64,000 nucleotides of DNA from Sphingomonas liriopis (GCF_024211255.1 NZ_JAMLDY010000019.1:1-64000); one strand, 5' to 3'. Shown: positions 17,861 to 27,206, counted from the first letter of the stretch. Numbers and translations: made by a program. The notes: generated by a model from the letters alone, not told the origin.

Positions 17861-17939
17861 GGCGTTTGTCTTAATCATGGTGGTGTCGGGTGATCCACCT
17901 CTTCGCCTGCTTGCTGTCGAGGGGTGTGAGACTCATCGT

Positions 17940-17966
17940 ACTTCGACAGGCTCAGCACGAACGGGG
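17940..17966. repeat. Dispersed repeat family D
   Basis: ACTTCGACAGGCTCAGCACG followed by AACGGGG, a typical copy of the short repeat seen in many spacers of this window. A fragment of family C (CGTCTTCCGCGCCTCTGCGC) follows at about 18025-18047. The spacer 17861-18123 otherwise holds nothing recognisable, and the crtY promoter should lie here. Confidence 0.7.
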
Positions 17967-18123
17967 GTTGTTTGAGGTCACCATCCTTGGCCGGATCGCC
18001 ATTTGCCCGGGCCTATACACGTCCGCGTCTTCCGCGCCTCTGCGCGACCCCATCCTCTCTCCATCCCCGCTACCGACCGAAACCGGTTCTCGCGGGCGTC
18101 GCTTTGGGCTAGGCGCGGACGCG

Positions 18124-19290
18124 ATGGGTACGACGATCCCTTGCGACCTGGCGATCGTCGGCGGTGGGCTTGCCGGCGGGCTGATCGCGCTCGCGCTCAA
18201 GGCGAAGCGGCCCGACCTCGACATCCGCATCGTCGAGGCCGGCGCGAGCCTGGGCGGCGACCATGTCTGGTCGTTCTTCGGCAGCGACGTCGTGGAGGGC
18301 GACCGCTGGCTGGTCGCGCCGCTGGTGGTGCATGGCTGGCGCGGCTATGACGTCGCCTTTCCGCATCTGTCGCGCGACGTCGATGCGACCTATTATTCGC
18401 TGACCAGCGAGCGGTTCGACGCGGTGGTGCGGGGCGCGTTGCCCGCGGACGCGGTCATGCTGGGGCGCAAGGTGCTCGCCGCGTCGGCGACCGCGGTGGT
18501 GCTCGCCGATGGCGACCGGGTCGAGGCGAAGGGGGTGATCGACGCGCGCGGGCCGGGCGACCTGTCGACGCTCGACCTCGGCTGGCAGAAGTTCGTCGGG
18601 CAGGAACTGGCGCTGGCCGCGCCGCACGGGATCGACCGGCCGCGGGTGATGGACGCGACGGTCGAACAGATCGACGGCTATCGCTTCATCTATTGCCTGC
18701 CCTTTGGCGAGCGCCGCATGTTCGTCGAGGACACCTATTACAGCGATACCCCCGATCTGGACGGCGCGGCGATCGGCGTGCGCATCGCCGATTATGCGAG
18801 GGCGCGCGGCTGGGACGTGACCGGTGTCGTGCGTGGCGAGGCCGGCGTGCTGCCGATCACGCTGGGGGGCGATTTCGACGCCTATTGGCGCTCGACCGGC
18901 GGCGGAATCGCCAAGGCGGGGATGCGCGCGGGGCTGTTCCAGCCCGCCACCGGCTATTCGTTGCCCGATGCGGTGCGCCTCGCGGTGCGGCTGGCGGCGG
19001 AGAGCGATCTGTCGGGGGCGGCGCTCGCGCGCTTCACCCATGATTACGCCCGCGCGGCGTGGAAACGCGGCGCATTCTACCGCATGCTCGGCGCGATGAT
19101 GTTCCGCGCGGGCGAACCGGCGGAACGCTGGCGCATCATCGAGCGCTTCTACCGGCTGGACCCGATGCTCATCACCCGCTTCTATGCGGGGCGGTCGAGC
19201 CTCAAGGACAAGGCACGCATCCTGACCGGCAAGCCGCCGGTGCCGGTGGGGCGGGCGATCCGGGTCCTCAGAACGACCGCGTGGCGTTGA
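18124..19290 (+). CDS. crtY: Lycopene beta-cyclase
   Basis: This 388-residue FAD-dependent enzyme cyclises both ends of lycopene to beta-carotene. The dinucleotide motif DLAIVGGGLAGGLIALAL lies at the N-terminus, followed by EAGASLGGDHVWSFF, the FIYCLPFGERRMFVEDTYYSD region and GGGIAKAGMRAGLFQPATGYS, all typical of CrtY. Length is normal. The ATG at 18124 starts directly before the Rossmann strand. The upstream frame is open but contains repeat fragments. crtI follows after 23 bases, so the two are co-transcribed. Confidence 0.95.
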   Translation: MGTTIPCDLAIVGGGLAGGLIALALKAKRPDLDIRIVEAGASLGGDHVWSFFGSDVVEGDRWLVAPLVVHGWRGYDVAFPHLSRDVDATYYSLTSERFDAVVRGALPADAVMLGRKVLAASATAVVLADGDRVEAKGVIDARGPGDLSTLDLGWQKFVGQELALAAPHGIDRPRVMDATVEQIDGYRFIYCLPFGERRMFVEDTYYSDTPDLDGAAIGVRIADYARARGWDVTGVVRGEAGVLPITLGGDFDAYWRSTGGGIAKAGMRAGLFQPATGYSLPDAVRLAVRLAAESDLSGAALARFTHDYARAAWKRGAFYRMLGAMMFRAGEPAERWRIIERFYRLDPMLITRFYAGRSSLKDKARILTGKPPVPVGRAIRVLRTTAWR

Positions 19291-19313
19291 GCCACCAACG
19301 AATGGAACAGGCA

Positions 19314-20789
19314 ATGAAGTCGGCGATCGTCATCGGGGCAGGGTTCGGCGGGCTGGCGCTGGGTATCCGGCTACAATCGGCCGGCGTGGCGACGACGATC
19401 GTCGAGGCGCGCGACAAGCCGGGCGGGCGCGCCTATTATTGGGAACGCGACGGCTTCACCTTCGATGCCGGGCCGACGGTCATCACCGATCCCGCCTGCC
19501 TGCAGGAATTGTGGGCGCTGACCGGGCGCGACATGGCGGAGGACGTGACCCTCGAGCCGGTCACCCCCTTCTACCGGCTCAACTGGCCCGACGGCACCAA
19601 TTTCGACTATACCAACGACGAGGCGCTGCTGCATCGCGAGATCGGCAAGCTCGATCCCGCCGATATCGCCGGTTACGCCAAGTTCCTCGAATATGCCGAG
19701 GGCGTCTATCACGAGGGGTATGAGAAGCTCGGCCATGTCGCCTTCCTCGACTTCGCGTCGATGGTGAAGGCGGCGCCGGCGCTGGCCAAATACCAGGCGT
19801 GGCGGTCGGTCTATTCGATCGTGTCGAAGTTCGTGAAGAACGAGAAACTGCGCGAGGCGCTGTCGTTCCACACGCTGCTGGTCGGCGGCAATCCGATGAC
19901 GACGAGTGCGATCTATGCGCTGATCCACAAGCTGGAGCGCGACGGGGGCGTGTGGTTCGCGAAAGGCGGGACCAACCGGCTGGTCGCGGGGCTGGTCGCG
20001 CAGTTCCAGCGGATCGGCGGCACGCTGCGCTTGGGCGATCCGATCGCGAGCATCGATACGCTCGGCGACCGGGTGACGGGCGTGCGGTGCGAGAGCGGCT
20101 GGAGCGCGGAGGCCGATGCGGTCGCGGCGAACAGCGACATCATGCACACCTATCGCGACCTGCTGTCGACGTCGCGCAGCGCGCAGCGGACCAGGGCGTC
20201 CCTCGAAAAGAAGCGCTATTCGCCGTCGCTGTTCGTCGTCCATTTCGGCATCAAGGGCGCGTGGCCGGGCATTCCGCACCACATGATCCTGTTCGGCCCG
20301 CGTTATAAGGGGCTGCTCGAGGATATCTACGACCATGGCGTGTTGAGCCAGGATTTCTCGCTCTACCTCCACCACCCGACCGTCACCGATCCGTCGATGG
20401 CGCCCGAGGGGCATTCGACCTTCTACGCGCTCGCCCCGGTGCCGCACATGGGCAAGTTCCCGGTCGACTGGGACGAGGTCGGGCCCATCTTGGAGAAGCG
20501 CATCCTCGACGAGGTCGGGCGGCGGCTGATCCCGGATATCCACGAGCGGATCGTTACCAAGTTCAGCTATGCGCCGAACGACTTCGCTGCCGATCTCAAC
20601 GCGCACCTGGGCAGCGCGTTCAGCCTGGAGCCGATCCTGACGCAGAGCGCCTGGTTCCGCGTTCACAATCGCGACGACCATATCCCGAACCTGTATTTCG
20701 TCGGTGCGGGGACGCATCCGGGGGCGGGTATTCCGGGGGTGGTGGGGAGTGCGAAGGCGACCGCGGCGCTGATGTTGGGTGGGCGGTGA
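19314..20789 (+). CDS. crtI: Phytoene desaturase
   Basis: This 491-residue FAD enzyme introduces the double bonds that turn phytoene into lycopene. It has the N-terminal FAD motif SAIVIGAGFGGLALGIRL, EARDKPGGRAYYWERDGFTFDAGP, the central GGNPMTTSAIYALIHKLERDGG, and the C-terminal carotenoid desaturase signature FVGAGTHPGAGIPGVVGSAK. The ATG at 19314 (MKSAIVIG) has GGAACAGG just upstream. An ATG four codons earlier lacks a ribosome site. It follows crtY in the same transcript. A family B repeat follows the stop by 19 bases and separates it from the RlpA-like gene. Confidence 0.97.
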   Translation: MKSAIVIGAGFGGLALGIRLQSAGVATTIVEARDKPGGRAYYWERDGFTFDAGPTVITDPACLQELWALTGRDMAEDVTLEPVTPFYRLNWPDGTNFDYTNDEALLHREIGKLDPADIAGYAKFLEYAEGVYHEGYEKLGHVAFLDFASMVKAAPALAKYQAWRSVYSIVSKFVKNEKLREALSFHTLLVGGNPMTTSAIYALIHKLERDGGVWFAKGGTNRLVAGLVAQFQRIGGTLRLGDPIASIDTLGDRVTGVRCESGWSAEADAVAANSDIMHTYRDLLSTSRSAQRTRASLEKKRYSPSLFVVHFGIKGAWPGIPHHMILFGPRYKGLLEDIYDHGVLSQDFSLYLHHPTVTDPSMAPEGHSTFYALAPVPHMGKFPVDWDEVGPILEKRILDEVGRRLIPDIHERIVTKFSYAPNDFAADLNAHLGSAFSLEPILTQSAWFRVHNRDDHIPNLYFVGAGTHPGAGIPGVVGSAKATAALMLGGR

Positions 20790-20808
20790 CCCACCTCCAC
20801 CACTTCTT

Positions 20809-20904
20809 CGTCATTCCCGCGCAGGCGGGAATCCATAGTCGCTGAACGTGGTGATGGAGCCGATGCGTCAGCCAGTATGGATCCCCGCCTGCGCGGGGAT
20901 GACG
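20809..20904. repeat. Dispersed palindromic element family B, copy 1
   Basis: The arms CGTCATTCCCGCGCAGGCGG and the inverse ending GATGACG enclose about 40 bases. It lies between crtI and the RlpA-like gene. The right arm contains the ATG used by the next gene, preceded by GGGG. Confidence 0.85.
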
Positions 20905-21447
20905 AAGGTGGGGAGAGGCTTGGGCTTGGCGTTGCTCCTCTCGCTCGCCTCCTGCGGTGGCCGCGCGGTGAGCGATTTTCCGGTCAAGATCGGGCGGCCG
21001 TATAGCGTCCGCGGCGTCACCTACACGCCGGCGCCAGCGCCCGGTTACGACGCCCTGGGGTTCGCCGGCTGGTATGGCGGCGAATCGGGCAATCGTACCG
21101 CCAATGGCGAGGCGTTCCGCGCGAAGGCGATCAGCGGCGCGCATACCACGCTGCCGCTGCCGAGCTATGTCGAGGTGACCTCGCTGGAGACCGGTCGGAC
21201 GATCCTCGTCCGAGTCAACGATCGCGGGCCGTTCGTGGCCGGCCGGATCGTCGATCTGTCGCGCGGTGCCGCCGATCTGCTCGGCATCCGCGCGGTGGGG
21301 CAGGCGGCGGTGCGGGTGCGGCGGGTCGACCCGCCCGAGCGCGATCGCGTGGCGCTGCGCAGGGGCAGACCGGCGGCGCCGCGGCCCGATGCGTCGGCGG
21401 CGGACCTCGCCGCAATGCGCTACCGCTGGCAGACGAGCCCGCGTTGA
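20899..21447 (+). CDS. RlpA-like lipoprotein (septal ring lytic transglycosylase family)
   Basis: About 182 residues. The N-terminus MTKVGRGLGLALLLSLASC is a lipoprotein signal with lipobox LASC. The double-psi beta-barrel follows, with the RlpA features FAGWYGGESGNRTANGEAF, SGAHTTLPLPSYVEVT and LVRVNDRGPFVAGRIVDLSRGAAD, including the Asp of the NDRGPF motif. Family members cleave denuded peptidoglycan glycans. No SPOR domain is present, so septal targeting is unproven. The start codon lies in the right arm of the family B element. The gene sits between crtI and the LOG-type gene; its link to carotenoid genes is only positional. Confidence 0.85.
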   Translation: MTKVGRGLGLALLLSLASCGGRAVSDFPVKIGRPYSVRGVTYTPAPAPGYDALGFAGWYGGESGNRTANGEAFRAKAISGAHTTLPLPSYVEVTSLETGRTILVRVNDRGPFVAGRIVDLSRGAADLLGIRAVGQAAVRVRRVDPPERDRVALRRGRPAAPRPDASAADLAAMRYRWQTSPR

Positions 21448-21485
21448 CCTTGCCGCATGGCGCGCATCGGCGTAGCGGCGGCGCG

Positions 21486-22067
21486 ATGAAACGCCTTGCC
21501 ATCTATTGCGGCTCCGCCACGCCCGCCGACCCCGTCTATATCGAATCCGCCCGCGCGATCGGGCGCACGCTTGCCGAGCGGGGGATCGGCGTCGTCTATG
21601 GCGGCGGGCGGCTGGGGCTGATGGGGGCGATCGCCGACAGCGCATTGGCGGCGGGCGGCGAGGTGATCGGCGTGATCCCGCAGGCGCTGGTCGATGCCGA
21701 GGTCGCGCATCGCGGGCTTACCGAATTGCACGTCGTCAGCGGCATGCATGCGCGCAAGGCGGCGTTCACCGATCTGGCCGATGGCTTCGTCACCATCCCC
21801 GGCGGTACGGGGACGATGGACGAATTGTGGGAGGCGCTGTCGTGGGCGCAGCTCGGCTATCACGCCGATCCGGTCGGGCTGCTCAACGTCGCGGGCTATT
21901 ACGATCATCTGATCGCCTTCTGGGAGAAGTCCGCCGAGGTCGGTTTCCTGCGGCCGCAGCATCGCGACCTGCTGATCGTCGATAATACCCTCGACGGGCT
22001 GCTGGCGAAGATGGAGCGCCACGTGCCGACGCAGCCGATCGTGCGGATGAAGACGTCTGACCTCTGA
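21486..22067 (+). CDS. LOG family protein (TIGR00730, cytokinin riboside 5'-monophosphate phosphoribohydrolase type)
   Basis: This 193-residue Rossmann-fold protein has the two LOG hallmarks: the VVYGGGRLGLMGAIAD nucleotide-binding loop and PGGTGTMDELWEAL (PGGxGTxxE), which holds the catalytic Glu. Enzymes of this family hydrolyse nucleoside 5'-monophosphates such as AMP to base and ribose 5-phosphate. Family name and reaction are established; the physiological substrate here is unknown. The ATG at 21486 is preceded by GGCGGCG only. Its last 11 bases overlap the 5' end proposed for crtB. Confidence 0.9.
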   Translation: MKRLAIYCGSATPADPVYIESARAIGRTLAERGIGVVYGGGRLGLMGAIADSALAAGGEVIGVIPQALVDAEVAHRGLTELHVVSGMHARKAAFTDLADGFVTIPGGTGTMDELWEALSWAQLGYHADPVGLLNVAGYYDHLIAFWEKSAEVGFLRPQHRDLLIVDNTLDGLLAKMERHVPTQPIVRMKTSDL

Positions 22068-23007
22068 CGCGATCCCGACGCGCGACGCTATCATTGCGAC
22101 CGCGCACGAATCGATCGCGCGCGGATCGAAGAGCTTCGCCACGGCGAGCCTGTTGTTCGACCGCGCGACGCGGGAGCGCGCGTGGCTGCTCTATGCCTGG
22201 TGCCGTGCCTGCGACGATATCGCCGACGGGCAGGATCACGGCCACGACCTGCGCGTGGTCGAGGACGCGCCGCAGCGGATCGCGGCGATGGCGGCACTGA
22301 CCGATGCGGCGCTGGCCGGGCAGGTGATCGGCGAGCCGGCGTTCGACGCGCTGCGCATCGTCGCGGCGGAGACGCGGTTGCCGCACCGCTTCGCGCACGA
22401 TCTGATCCAGGGGTTCCGCCTCGACGGCGACGGCTGGCGGCCGTGGAGCGAGGATGACCTGCTCACCTATTGCTACCATGTCGCCGGCATCGTCGGCTGC
22501 ATGATGGCGGTGGTGATGGGGGTCTCGCCCGAGGACGAGGCGGTGCTCGACCGCGCGTGCGACCTCGGCATGGCGTTCCAGCTCGCCAATATCGCGCGCG
22601 ATGTCGACGAGGATGCGCGCGGCGGGCGCTGCTATCTGCCGGGCGCGTGGCTGGCGGAGATGGGGATCGCGACCGACGCGGTGATGGCGCCCGAGCATCG
22701 CGGAGCGCTCGCCGTCCTTGCGCGGCGGCTGACCGACCGTGCCGCGCAGTTCGAGGCGAGTGCGTGGATCGGCACGCGCGCGCTGTCGTTCCGGTCGGCC
22801 TGGGCGGTGCTGGCGGCGGCGCGGATCTATGGGACGATCGGGCGGAAGGTCGCGGCGCGGGGGGCGGCGGCGTGGAACAGCCGGGTATCGACGTCGAAGA
22901 CGGAAAAGATCGGCTTCATCGCGCGAGCGGCGTTCGAGGCGCGGGGGCGGCATGAGCTGATCGAGGTGTCGCGTGATCCTGATTTATGGACCCGGCCGCG
23001 GGCGTAG
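22057..23007 (+). CDS. crtB: Phytoene synthase, non-canonical start
   Basis: The enzyme condenses two geranylgeranyl diphosphates to phytoene. Both Asp-rich motifs are present: CRACDDIADG and ANIARDVDEDARGGR, with YLPGAWLAEMG after. The conserved N-terminal stretch of the family (RDAIIATAHESIARGSKSFA) is encoded in frame, but upstream of the first ATG, GTG or TTG. A stop at 22048 limits the frame. The only near-cognate codon with a purine-rich GGATGAAG upstream is CTG at 22057, giving about 316 residues and overlapping the LOG stop. The first ordinary start (TTG 22153) would remove about 32 conserved residues. Either a CTG/ATC/ATT start is used or there is a sequence error. Confidence 0.88.
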   Translation: MTSDAIPTRDAIIATAHESIARGSKSFATASLLFDRATRERAWLLYAWCRACDDIADGQDHGHDLRVVEDAPQRIAAMAALTDAALAGQVIGEPAFDALRIVAAETRLPHRFAHDLIQGFRLDGDGWRPWSEDDLLTYCYHVAGIVGCMMAVVMGVSPEDEAVLDRACDLGMAFQLANIARDVDEDARGGRCYLPGAWLAEMGIATDAVMAPEHRGALAVLARRLTDRAAQFEASAWIGTRALSFRSAWAVLAAARIYGTIGRKVAARGAAAWNSRVSTSKTEKIGFIARAAFEARGRHELIEVSRDPDLWTRPRA

Positions 23008-23024
23008 CGCGCAGCTGTTCCGTT

Positions 23025-23213
23025 CGCGCGAAGACGCGAAGAAGGATGGTTCGCGCAGAGGCGCGGAGGACGCAGAGAAGGGCTGGATGCGCGGCAGCGT
23101 TTCGTTTCTTTCGTTTCTGCTGCTGCTTGGTGAAAGGCGCCGATGGCGCCGGGTACGCCACCTCCGCGCTCTCTGCGCCTCTGCGCGAACCATCTTCTTG
23201 AATAGTCTTCGCG
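23025..23213. repeat. Dispersed palindromic element family C, copy 1
   Basis: The left arm GAAGGATGGTTCGCGCAGAG and the right arm CTCTGCGCGAACCATCTTCT are largely inverse copies rich in GCGGAGGCGCGGAG-type words. It begins 18 bases after the crtB stop. Similar elements occur at 28.2-28.5 and 48.2-48.4 kb. Confidence 0.75.
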
Positions 23214-23279
23214 ACGATCCTCGCCGATGATGGATGTCGATCCACCAGATCACCGTCGAAGGGCATCGAAACACACCGG

Positions 23280-23363
23280 TGCTTCGACAGGCTCAGCACG
23301 AACGGGTTGAGTGGTTCGACGCCACCCCATCCCACCGTTCAGGCTGAGCCTGTCGAAGCCGGG
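23280..23363. repeat. Inverted pair of family D repeats
   Basis: GCTTCGACAGGCTCAGCACG at about 23281 faces TTCAGGCTGAGCCTGTCGAAG at about 23338, so the pair could form a hairpin. It lies just 3' of the Mic60-type gene. The 365-base spacer 23008-23372 holds only this pair and the family C element. Confidence 0.75.
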
Positions 23364-23372
23364 TTGGGGGCA

Positions 23373-24302
23373 TCACATCCCGACGGAGGTCGTCTCTTCC
23401 GTATTCGACGTCGCCTCGGGGACGGTCGTCAGTTCGGGGGCGGGCGCGGCCCCGGCGATCGGGGGCTTGCTCGCCTGCCCAAGGATCGCCGCGCTTTCGA
23501 TCAGGTCGAGCGCGTGGCGCGCCATCACGTAGCGGTCGGCGGCCTGCATCCAGTTACCGGCATCGCCCGCGCCCGGCAGCCGGGCGACCTCGGCGCGCGC
23601 CGCCTCGACCTGCCCGCCCTCGAGCAGCCGCCGCGCGCGCGCCAGCCGGTCGGAGGGGCGCGGGGAGGGCGTGCCCGCCTCGCGCAGCACGACCAGCCCG
23701 CCGAGCTCGCGGCGCAGGCTGCGCCACCAGCCGTCGCTGCTGACCGTCGCGATATCGGGGGCGATCGCCTCCAGCCCCTGGCGCAGGTCCTCCAGCGTCA
23801 CCGGCTGGCGCGCGGCGTCGATGACATAGGCGATCGCGCGGGGCTGTACGGTGCCGAAGCGGGTGCGCAGCTGCTCTTCGAGATAGCCCAGGCCGACGCC
23901 GCGATCGAGCGCGCGGCGCGCGGCGAAGGCGACGAGCAGTCCCTCGGCGCGGCCCGCCTGCGCCGCGGCGGCGGCGGCATCGCTGGTCACCGTCGCGGTG
24001 CGCGCCTCCAGCGCGGTCAGCTGCCCGGCGAGCGTCGCCTCGCGCGAGGCGAGCGCGGCGGGGTCGAGCGTCGCGTTGACGCGCTCGCCGCTGGCGTTGA
24101 GCGGCTGTGCGGGGTTGAAGCTGGTCGGTTCGGGCTGCACCACCTTCGTCGCCGGCGCCGATCCGCCCAGCCATGACACGTTGCGCATCAGATAGACGGT
24201 CAGCACCGCACCCGCGACGAACGCCAGCGCGATGATCGCCAGGAACACGCCGGTTCGGGTCCCACGCCTGGCGGTCGCGTCGATCGGCTGGACGTCGGTC
24301 AT
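23373..24302 (-). CDS. Alphaproteobacterial Mic60 (mitofilin-family) protein
   Basis: This 309-residue protein has a short cytoplasmic N-terminus, one transmembrane helix (about residues 18-40, TGVFLAIIALAFVAGAVLTV), an Ala-rich coiled-coil-like stretch (about 80-125) and a C-terminal mitofilin-type domain with YLEEQLRTRFGTVQPRA and the DAARQPVTLEDLRQGLEAI segment. In alphaproteobacteria this gene is characteristically found next to hemD, as here, and its product shapes intracytoplasmic or inner-membrane curvature. Its start overlaps the hemD stop by 4 bases (ATGA), so it is the third gene of a hemC-hemD-mic60 operon. Confidence 0.85.
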   Translation of the reverse strand: MTDVQPIDATARRGTRTGVFLAIIALAFVAGAVLTVYLMRNVSWLGGSAPATKVVQPEPTSFNPAQPLNASGERVNATLDPAALASREATLAGQLTALEARTATVTSDAAAAAAQAGRAEGLLVAFAARRALDRGVGLGYLEEQLRTRFGTVQPRAIAYVIDAARQPVTLEDLRQGLEAIAPDIATVSSDGWWRSLRRELGGLVVLREAGTPSPRPSDRLARARRLLEGGQVEAARAEVARLPGAGDAGNWMQAADRYVMARHALDLIESAAILGQASKPPIAGAAPAPELTTVPEATSNTEETTSVGM

Positions 24303-25000
24303 GGCCTCTTATCCCCGCCCCCCGCCGCAGGGTCAATCGCCCGTTCGAGCGCCATGGCACATAGCGCGGCATCGGTCGGCATCGCGGCGGTCAGTGCGAG
24401 CGCCCAGCCGTCGCCCGCGGCGGCACGGATCGCGGGGCTCAAGGCAGCGATTCCCGTGGCTTGCCGGGTGTCGGCGACCAGCCCGGCGACTCGCCGTGCG
24501 GCGCGAACCGAATGGAGCAGCACGATGCGTCCGCTCGCCAGCGTGGCGAAATCGTGAGGATCGGCGGCGACGTCGGCGCTGGCATAGACGATCGCGGTCG
24601 GGTGGCCGCTCGGCATATGCTCCCGGCCGGCGAGATGCAGCGGCCGGTGCAGCCCGGCGCGCGCCGCGGCGGCGAGCGCGTCGGCGATGCCGCCGTCGCC
24701 GGTCACCGCGATGCCGAGCCCGGCCGCCTGCGCGACCGCCGCCGTCTCCGCCCCGACCGCGATGACCGGCAGCGTCGCCAGTCGCGCGAGGCCATCGCCC
24801 GTGTGGCGCACCGCATTGGCGCTGGTCAGCAACAGCGCGTCGAAGTGCACCGGGTCGGGCACCTCCCACGCCACCGGCGCCGCGGCGAAGAGCGGCAGGC
24901 TCGCGACGTCGCCACCACCGCTGCGCAGTCGCGCCACCGTGCGGGTGTTGCCCGGCTCCGGACGGACGACGAGCAGGCCCCAGGAACGGGCGGCGCTCAC
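24299..25000 (-). CDS. hemD: Uroporphyrinogen-III synthase
   Basis: This 233-residue protein catalyses ring closure and D-ring inversion of hydroxymethylbilane. Sequence conservation in HemD is always low. Supporting features are the N-terminal [15 protein letters not shown], the [11 protein letters not shown] block, [17 protein letters not shown] and the second-domain strand [18 protein letters not shown], together with its place directly after hemC. The GTG start overlaps the hemC stop (GTGA), and the next gene starts in its own stop codon. Confidence 0.88.
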   Translation of the reverse strand: MSAARSWGLLVVRPEPGNTRTVARLRSGGGDVASLPLFAAAPVAWEVPDPVHFDALLLTSANAVRHTGDGLARLATLPVIAVGAETAAVAQAAGLGIAVTGDGGIADALAAAARAGLHRPLHLAGREHMPSGHPTAIVYASADVAADPHDFATLASGRIVLLHSVRAARRVAGLVADTRQATGIAALSPAIRAAAGDGWALALTAAMPTDAALCAMALERAIDPAAGGGDKRP

Positions 25001-25917
25001 GGGTTGAACAGGCGCCGCACCACGTCGGGCGCGCGGTCGAGCAGGTCGGCAGCGAGTTCGGCGGCGACGAGCGCGCCGTCGGTGCCCTCGCCATTGCCCT
25101 CGACGAACAGGCTGCCGTCCTCGGCGAGCAGTTCGGCGCGCAGCGTCAGCATCTCGCCCGACAGCGCCGCCAGCGCCGCGATCGGCGAATGGCAGTCGCC
25201 GCCGAGCCCGGCGAGCAACGCGCGCTCGGCGAGCACGCAGGCGCTGGTCGCGGCATCGTCGATTTTCCCGACGATCGTCGCGGCGCGGGTGTCGTCGCTG
25301 CGCACCTCGATCCCCACCGCGCCCTGCGCCGGGGCGGGGAGCATCACGTCGGTTGGGATCGCGCGGCCGATGCCGTCGCGGCCCAGCCGGTCGAGTCCCG
25401 CCGCGGCGAGCAGCGTCGCATCCGCCTCGCCCGCCGCCAGCTTGGCGAGCCGCGTGTCGACGTTGCCGCGGAAGATCACGACATTGAGGTCGGGGCGCAG
25501 CCGCAGCAATTGCGCGCGCCGCCGCGGCGAGCTGGTGCCGACGACTGCCCCCGCGGCGATCGCGGCGATGCTCTCCGCACCGATCAGCCGGTCGCGCACG
25601 TCGGCGCGCGGCAGCATCGCGGCGATGCGGATCGCGGCCGGCCGGATCGTCTCGACGTCCTTCATCGAATGGACCGCGGCGTCGATCTCGTCGTCGAGAA
25701 GCGCGCGGTCGAGCTCCTTGGTCCACAGCGCCTTGCCGCCGATCTCGGCGAGCGGGCGGTCCTGCACGCGGTCGCCGGTGGTGCGGATGACGACCAGCGC
25801 CACCTCCTCCGCGCGCCAGCCGTGCGCCGCACACAGCGCGTCGCGCACCATCCCCGCCTGCGTCAGCGCCAGCGGCGATCCCCGCGTACCCAGCCTGAAA
25901 TTGATCGCCATCGTCAC
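24997..25917 (-). CDS. hemC: Hydroxymethylbilane synthase (porphobilinogen deaminase)
   Basis: This 306-residue enzyme polymerises four porphobilinogens. It has the N-terminal [13 protein letters not shown], the catalytic-Asp region HSMKDVETI, the arginine-rich [16 protein letters not shown] and the cofactor-cysteine loop [13 protein letters not shown], in which the Cys anchors the dipyrromethane cofactor. It is the first gene of the hem operon. A family E repeat lies between it and the divergent tsaD. Confidence 0.96.
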   Translation of the reverse strand: MTMAINFRLGTRGSPLALTQAGMVRDALCAAHGWRAEEVALVVIRTTGDRVQDRPLAEIGGKALWTKELDRALLDDEIDAAVHSMKDVETIRPAAIRIAAMLPRADVRDRLIGAESIAAIAAGAVVGTSSPRRRAQLLRLRPDLNVVIFRGNVDTRLAKLAAGEADATLLAAAGLDRLGRDGIGRAIPTDVMLPAPAQGAVGIEVRSDDTRAATIVGKIDDAATSACVLAERALLAGLGGDCHSPIAALAALSGEMLTLRAELLAEDGSLFVEGNGEGTDGALVAAELAADLLDRAPDVVRRLFNP

Positions 25918-25923
25918 TCCCGC

Positions 25924-26053
25924 GTCACCCTCACCCTATCGTCGCCTTCGGGACCCCATGAAAGTAGGACTTTCATGGGAACCCTGCGGCGCCTCTTCCC
26001 TCTCCCGATGGGAGAGGGAGGGAGCGGCAAAGCCGCGGAAGGGTGAGGGTGAC
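25924..26053. repeat. Dispersed palindromic element family E, copy 1
   Basis: A 130 bp element bounded by GTCACCCTCACCCT and AGGGTGAGGGTGAC. It contains two inner hairpins, CCCATGAAAGTAggACTTTCATGGG in the left half and CTCTCCCgatGGGAGAG in the right half. A second copy is at 46.5 kb. It occupies most of the divergent hemC-tsaD spacer, so promoters for both genes lie in or beside it. Confidence 0.85.
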
Positions 26054-26128
26054 ATGAACCCTGTGCCCGCCCATGGCCGAAACCGGGGCCCTTCGACAAC
26101 CTCCGGCAACGGGAGTAAGGACGCGAAG

Positions 26129-27157
26129 ATGCCCCCCCGGATCATCCTCGGCCTCGAATCCTCGTGCGACGAGACCGCCGCCGCACTCGTCACCAGCGAC
26201 CGTCAGGTGCTGAGCCACCGCCTCGCGGGGCAGGAGGCAGCGCACGCGCCGTTCGGCGGCGTCGTCCCCGAAATCGCCGCGCGCGCGCATGTCGAGGCGC
26301 TCGAGCCGCTGGTCGCGGCGGCGCTCGCCGATGCGGGCCTGCGGCTCGATCAGGTCGATGCGATCGCCGCCACCGCCGGCCCGGGGCTGATCGGCGGGGT
26401 CATGGTGGGCCTCGTCACCGGCAAGGCGCTCGCGCATGCCGCGGGCAAGCCGCTGGTCGCGGTCAACCATCTTGAGGGCCATGCGCTCAGCCCGCGGCTG
26501 TCCGATCCCGATCTGCAATTCCCCTATCTGCTGCTGCTCGTCTCGGGCGGACATTGCCAGCTGCTGCTGGTCGAGGGGGTCGCGCGCTATCGCCGGCTCG
26601 CGACGACGATCGACGACGCTGCGGGCGAGGCGTTCGACAAGACCGCCAAGCTGCTCGGCCTCGGCTTTCCCGGCGGGCCGAAGGTGGAACAGGCCGCCGC
26701 ACTCGGCCGCGCGATCGTGCCGCTGCCGCGGCCGCTGAAGGGATCGAGCGAACCGCATTTCTCCTTCGCCGGCCTCAAGAGCGCGGTCGCGCGCGCGGTC
26801 GGCCATCACGCACCCGAGGATATCGCCGCCTCGTTCCAGGCGGCGGTGGTCGATTGCCTGATCGACCGGACGCGACGCGGCATCGCGGGAATCGAGGCGA
26901 CCGCGCTGGTCGTCGCCGGCGGCGTCGCCGCGAACGGCGCGGTGCGCGCGGCGTTGCAGGAGCTCGCCACCGCCAACGGCCTGCGCTTCGTCGCGCCGCC
27001 CTTGTGGCTGTGCACCGACAATGCCGCGATGATCGCCTGGGCGGGGGCGGAGCGCTTCGCCGCGGGGCTGACCGATCCGCTCGACACGCCGGCGCGGGCG
27101 CGCTGGCCGCTCGATCCTGACGCGGAAGCGGTGCGTGGTGCGGGGGTGAAGGCATGA
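26129..27157 (+). CDS. tsaD: tRNA threonylcarbamoyladenosine synthesis protein TsaD
   Basis: This 342-residue ASKHA-fold enzyme transfers the threonylcarbamoyl group to A37 of ANN-decoding tRNAs. It has [15 protein letters not shown] at the N-terminus, metal-binding histidines in RAHVEAL and NHLEGHA, the [11 protein letters not shown] strand, [23 protein letters not shown], and the C-terminal [12 protein letters not shown] motif. The ATG at 26129 has TAAGGA about 9 bases upstream. The frame is open far upstream only because of high GC. gpsA follows after a 109-base spacer with a family D repeat. Confidence 0.97.
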   Translation: MPPRIILGLESSCDETAAALVTSDRQVLSHRLAGQEAAHAPFGGVVPEIAARAHVEALEPLVAAALADAGLRLDQVDAIAATAGPGLIGGVMVGLVTGKALAHAAGKPLVAVNHLEGHALSPRLSDPDLQFPYLLLLVSGGHCQLLLVEGVARYRRLATTIDDAAGEAFDKTAKLLGLGFPGGPKVEQAAALGRAIVPLPRPLKGSSEPHFSFAGLKSAVARAVGHHAPEDIAASFQAAVVDCLIDRTRRGIAGIEATALVVAGGVAANGAVRAALQELATANGLRFVAPPLWLCTDNAAMIAWAGAERFAAGLTDPLDTPARARWPLDPDAEAVRGAGVKA

Positions 27158-27206
27158 CCTCCCGCACACCGTTCGCCCCGAGTTCGTCGAGGGATCGGAG
27201 TGCCAA

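Noticed and set aside
24461..26128. A long upstream extension of tsaD
   Set aside because: It lies antisense to hemD and hemC; the conserved TsaD N-terminus begins at 26129 with a ribosome site.
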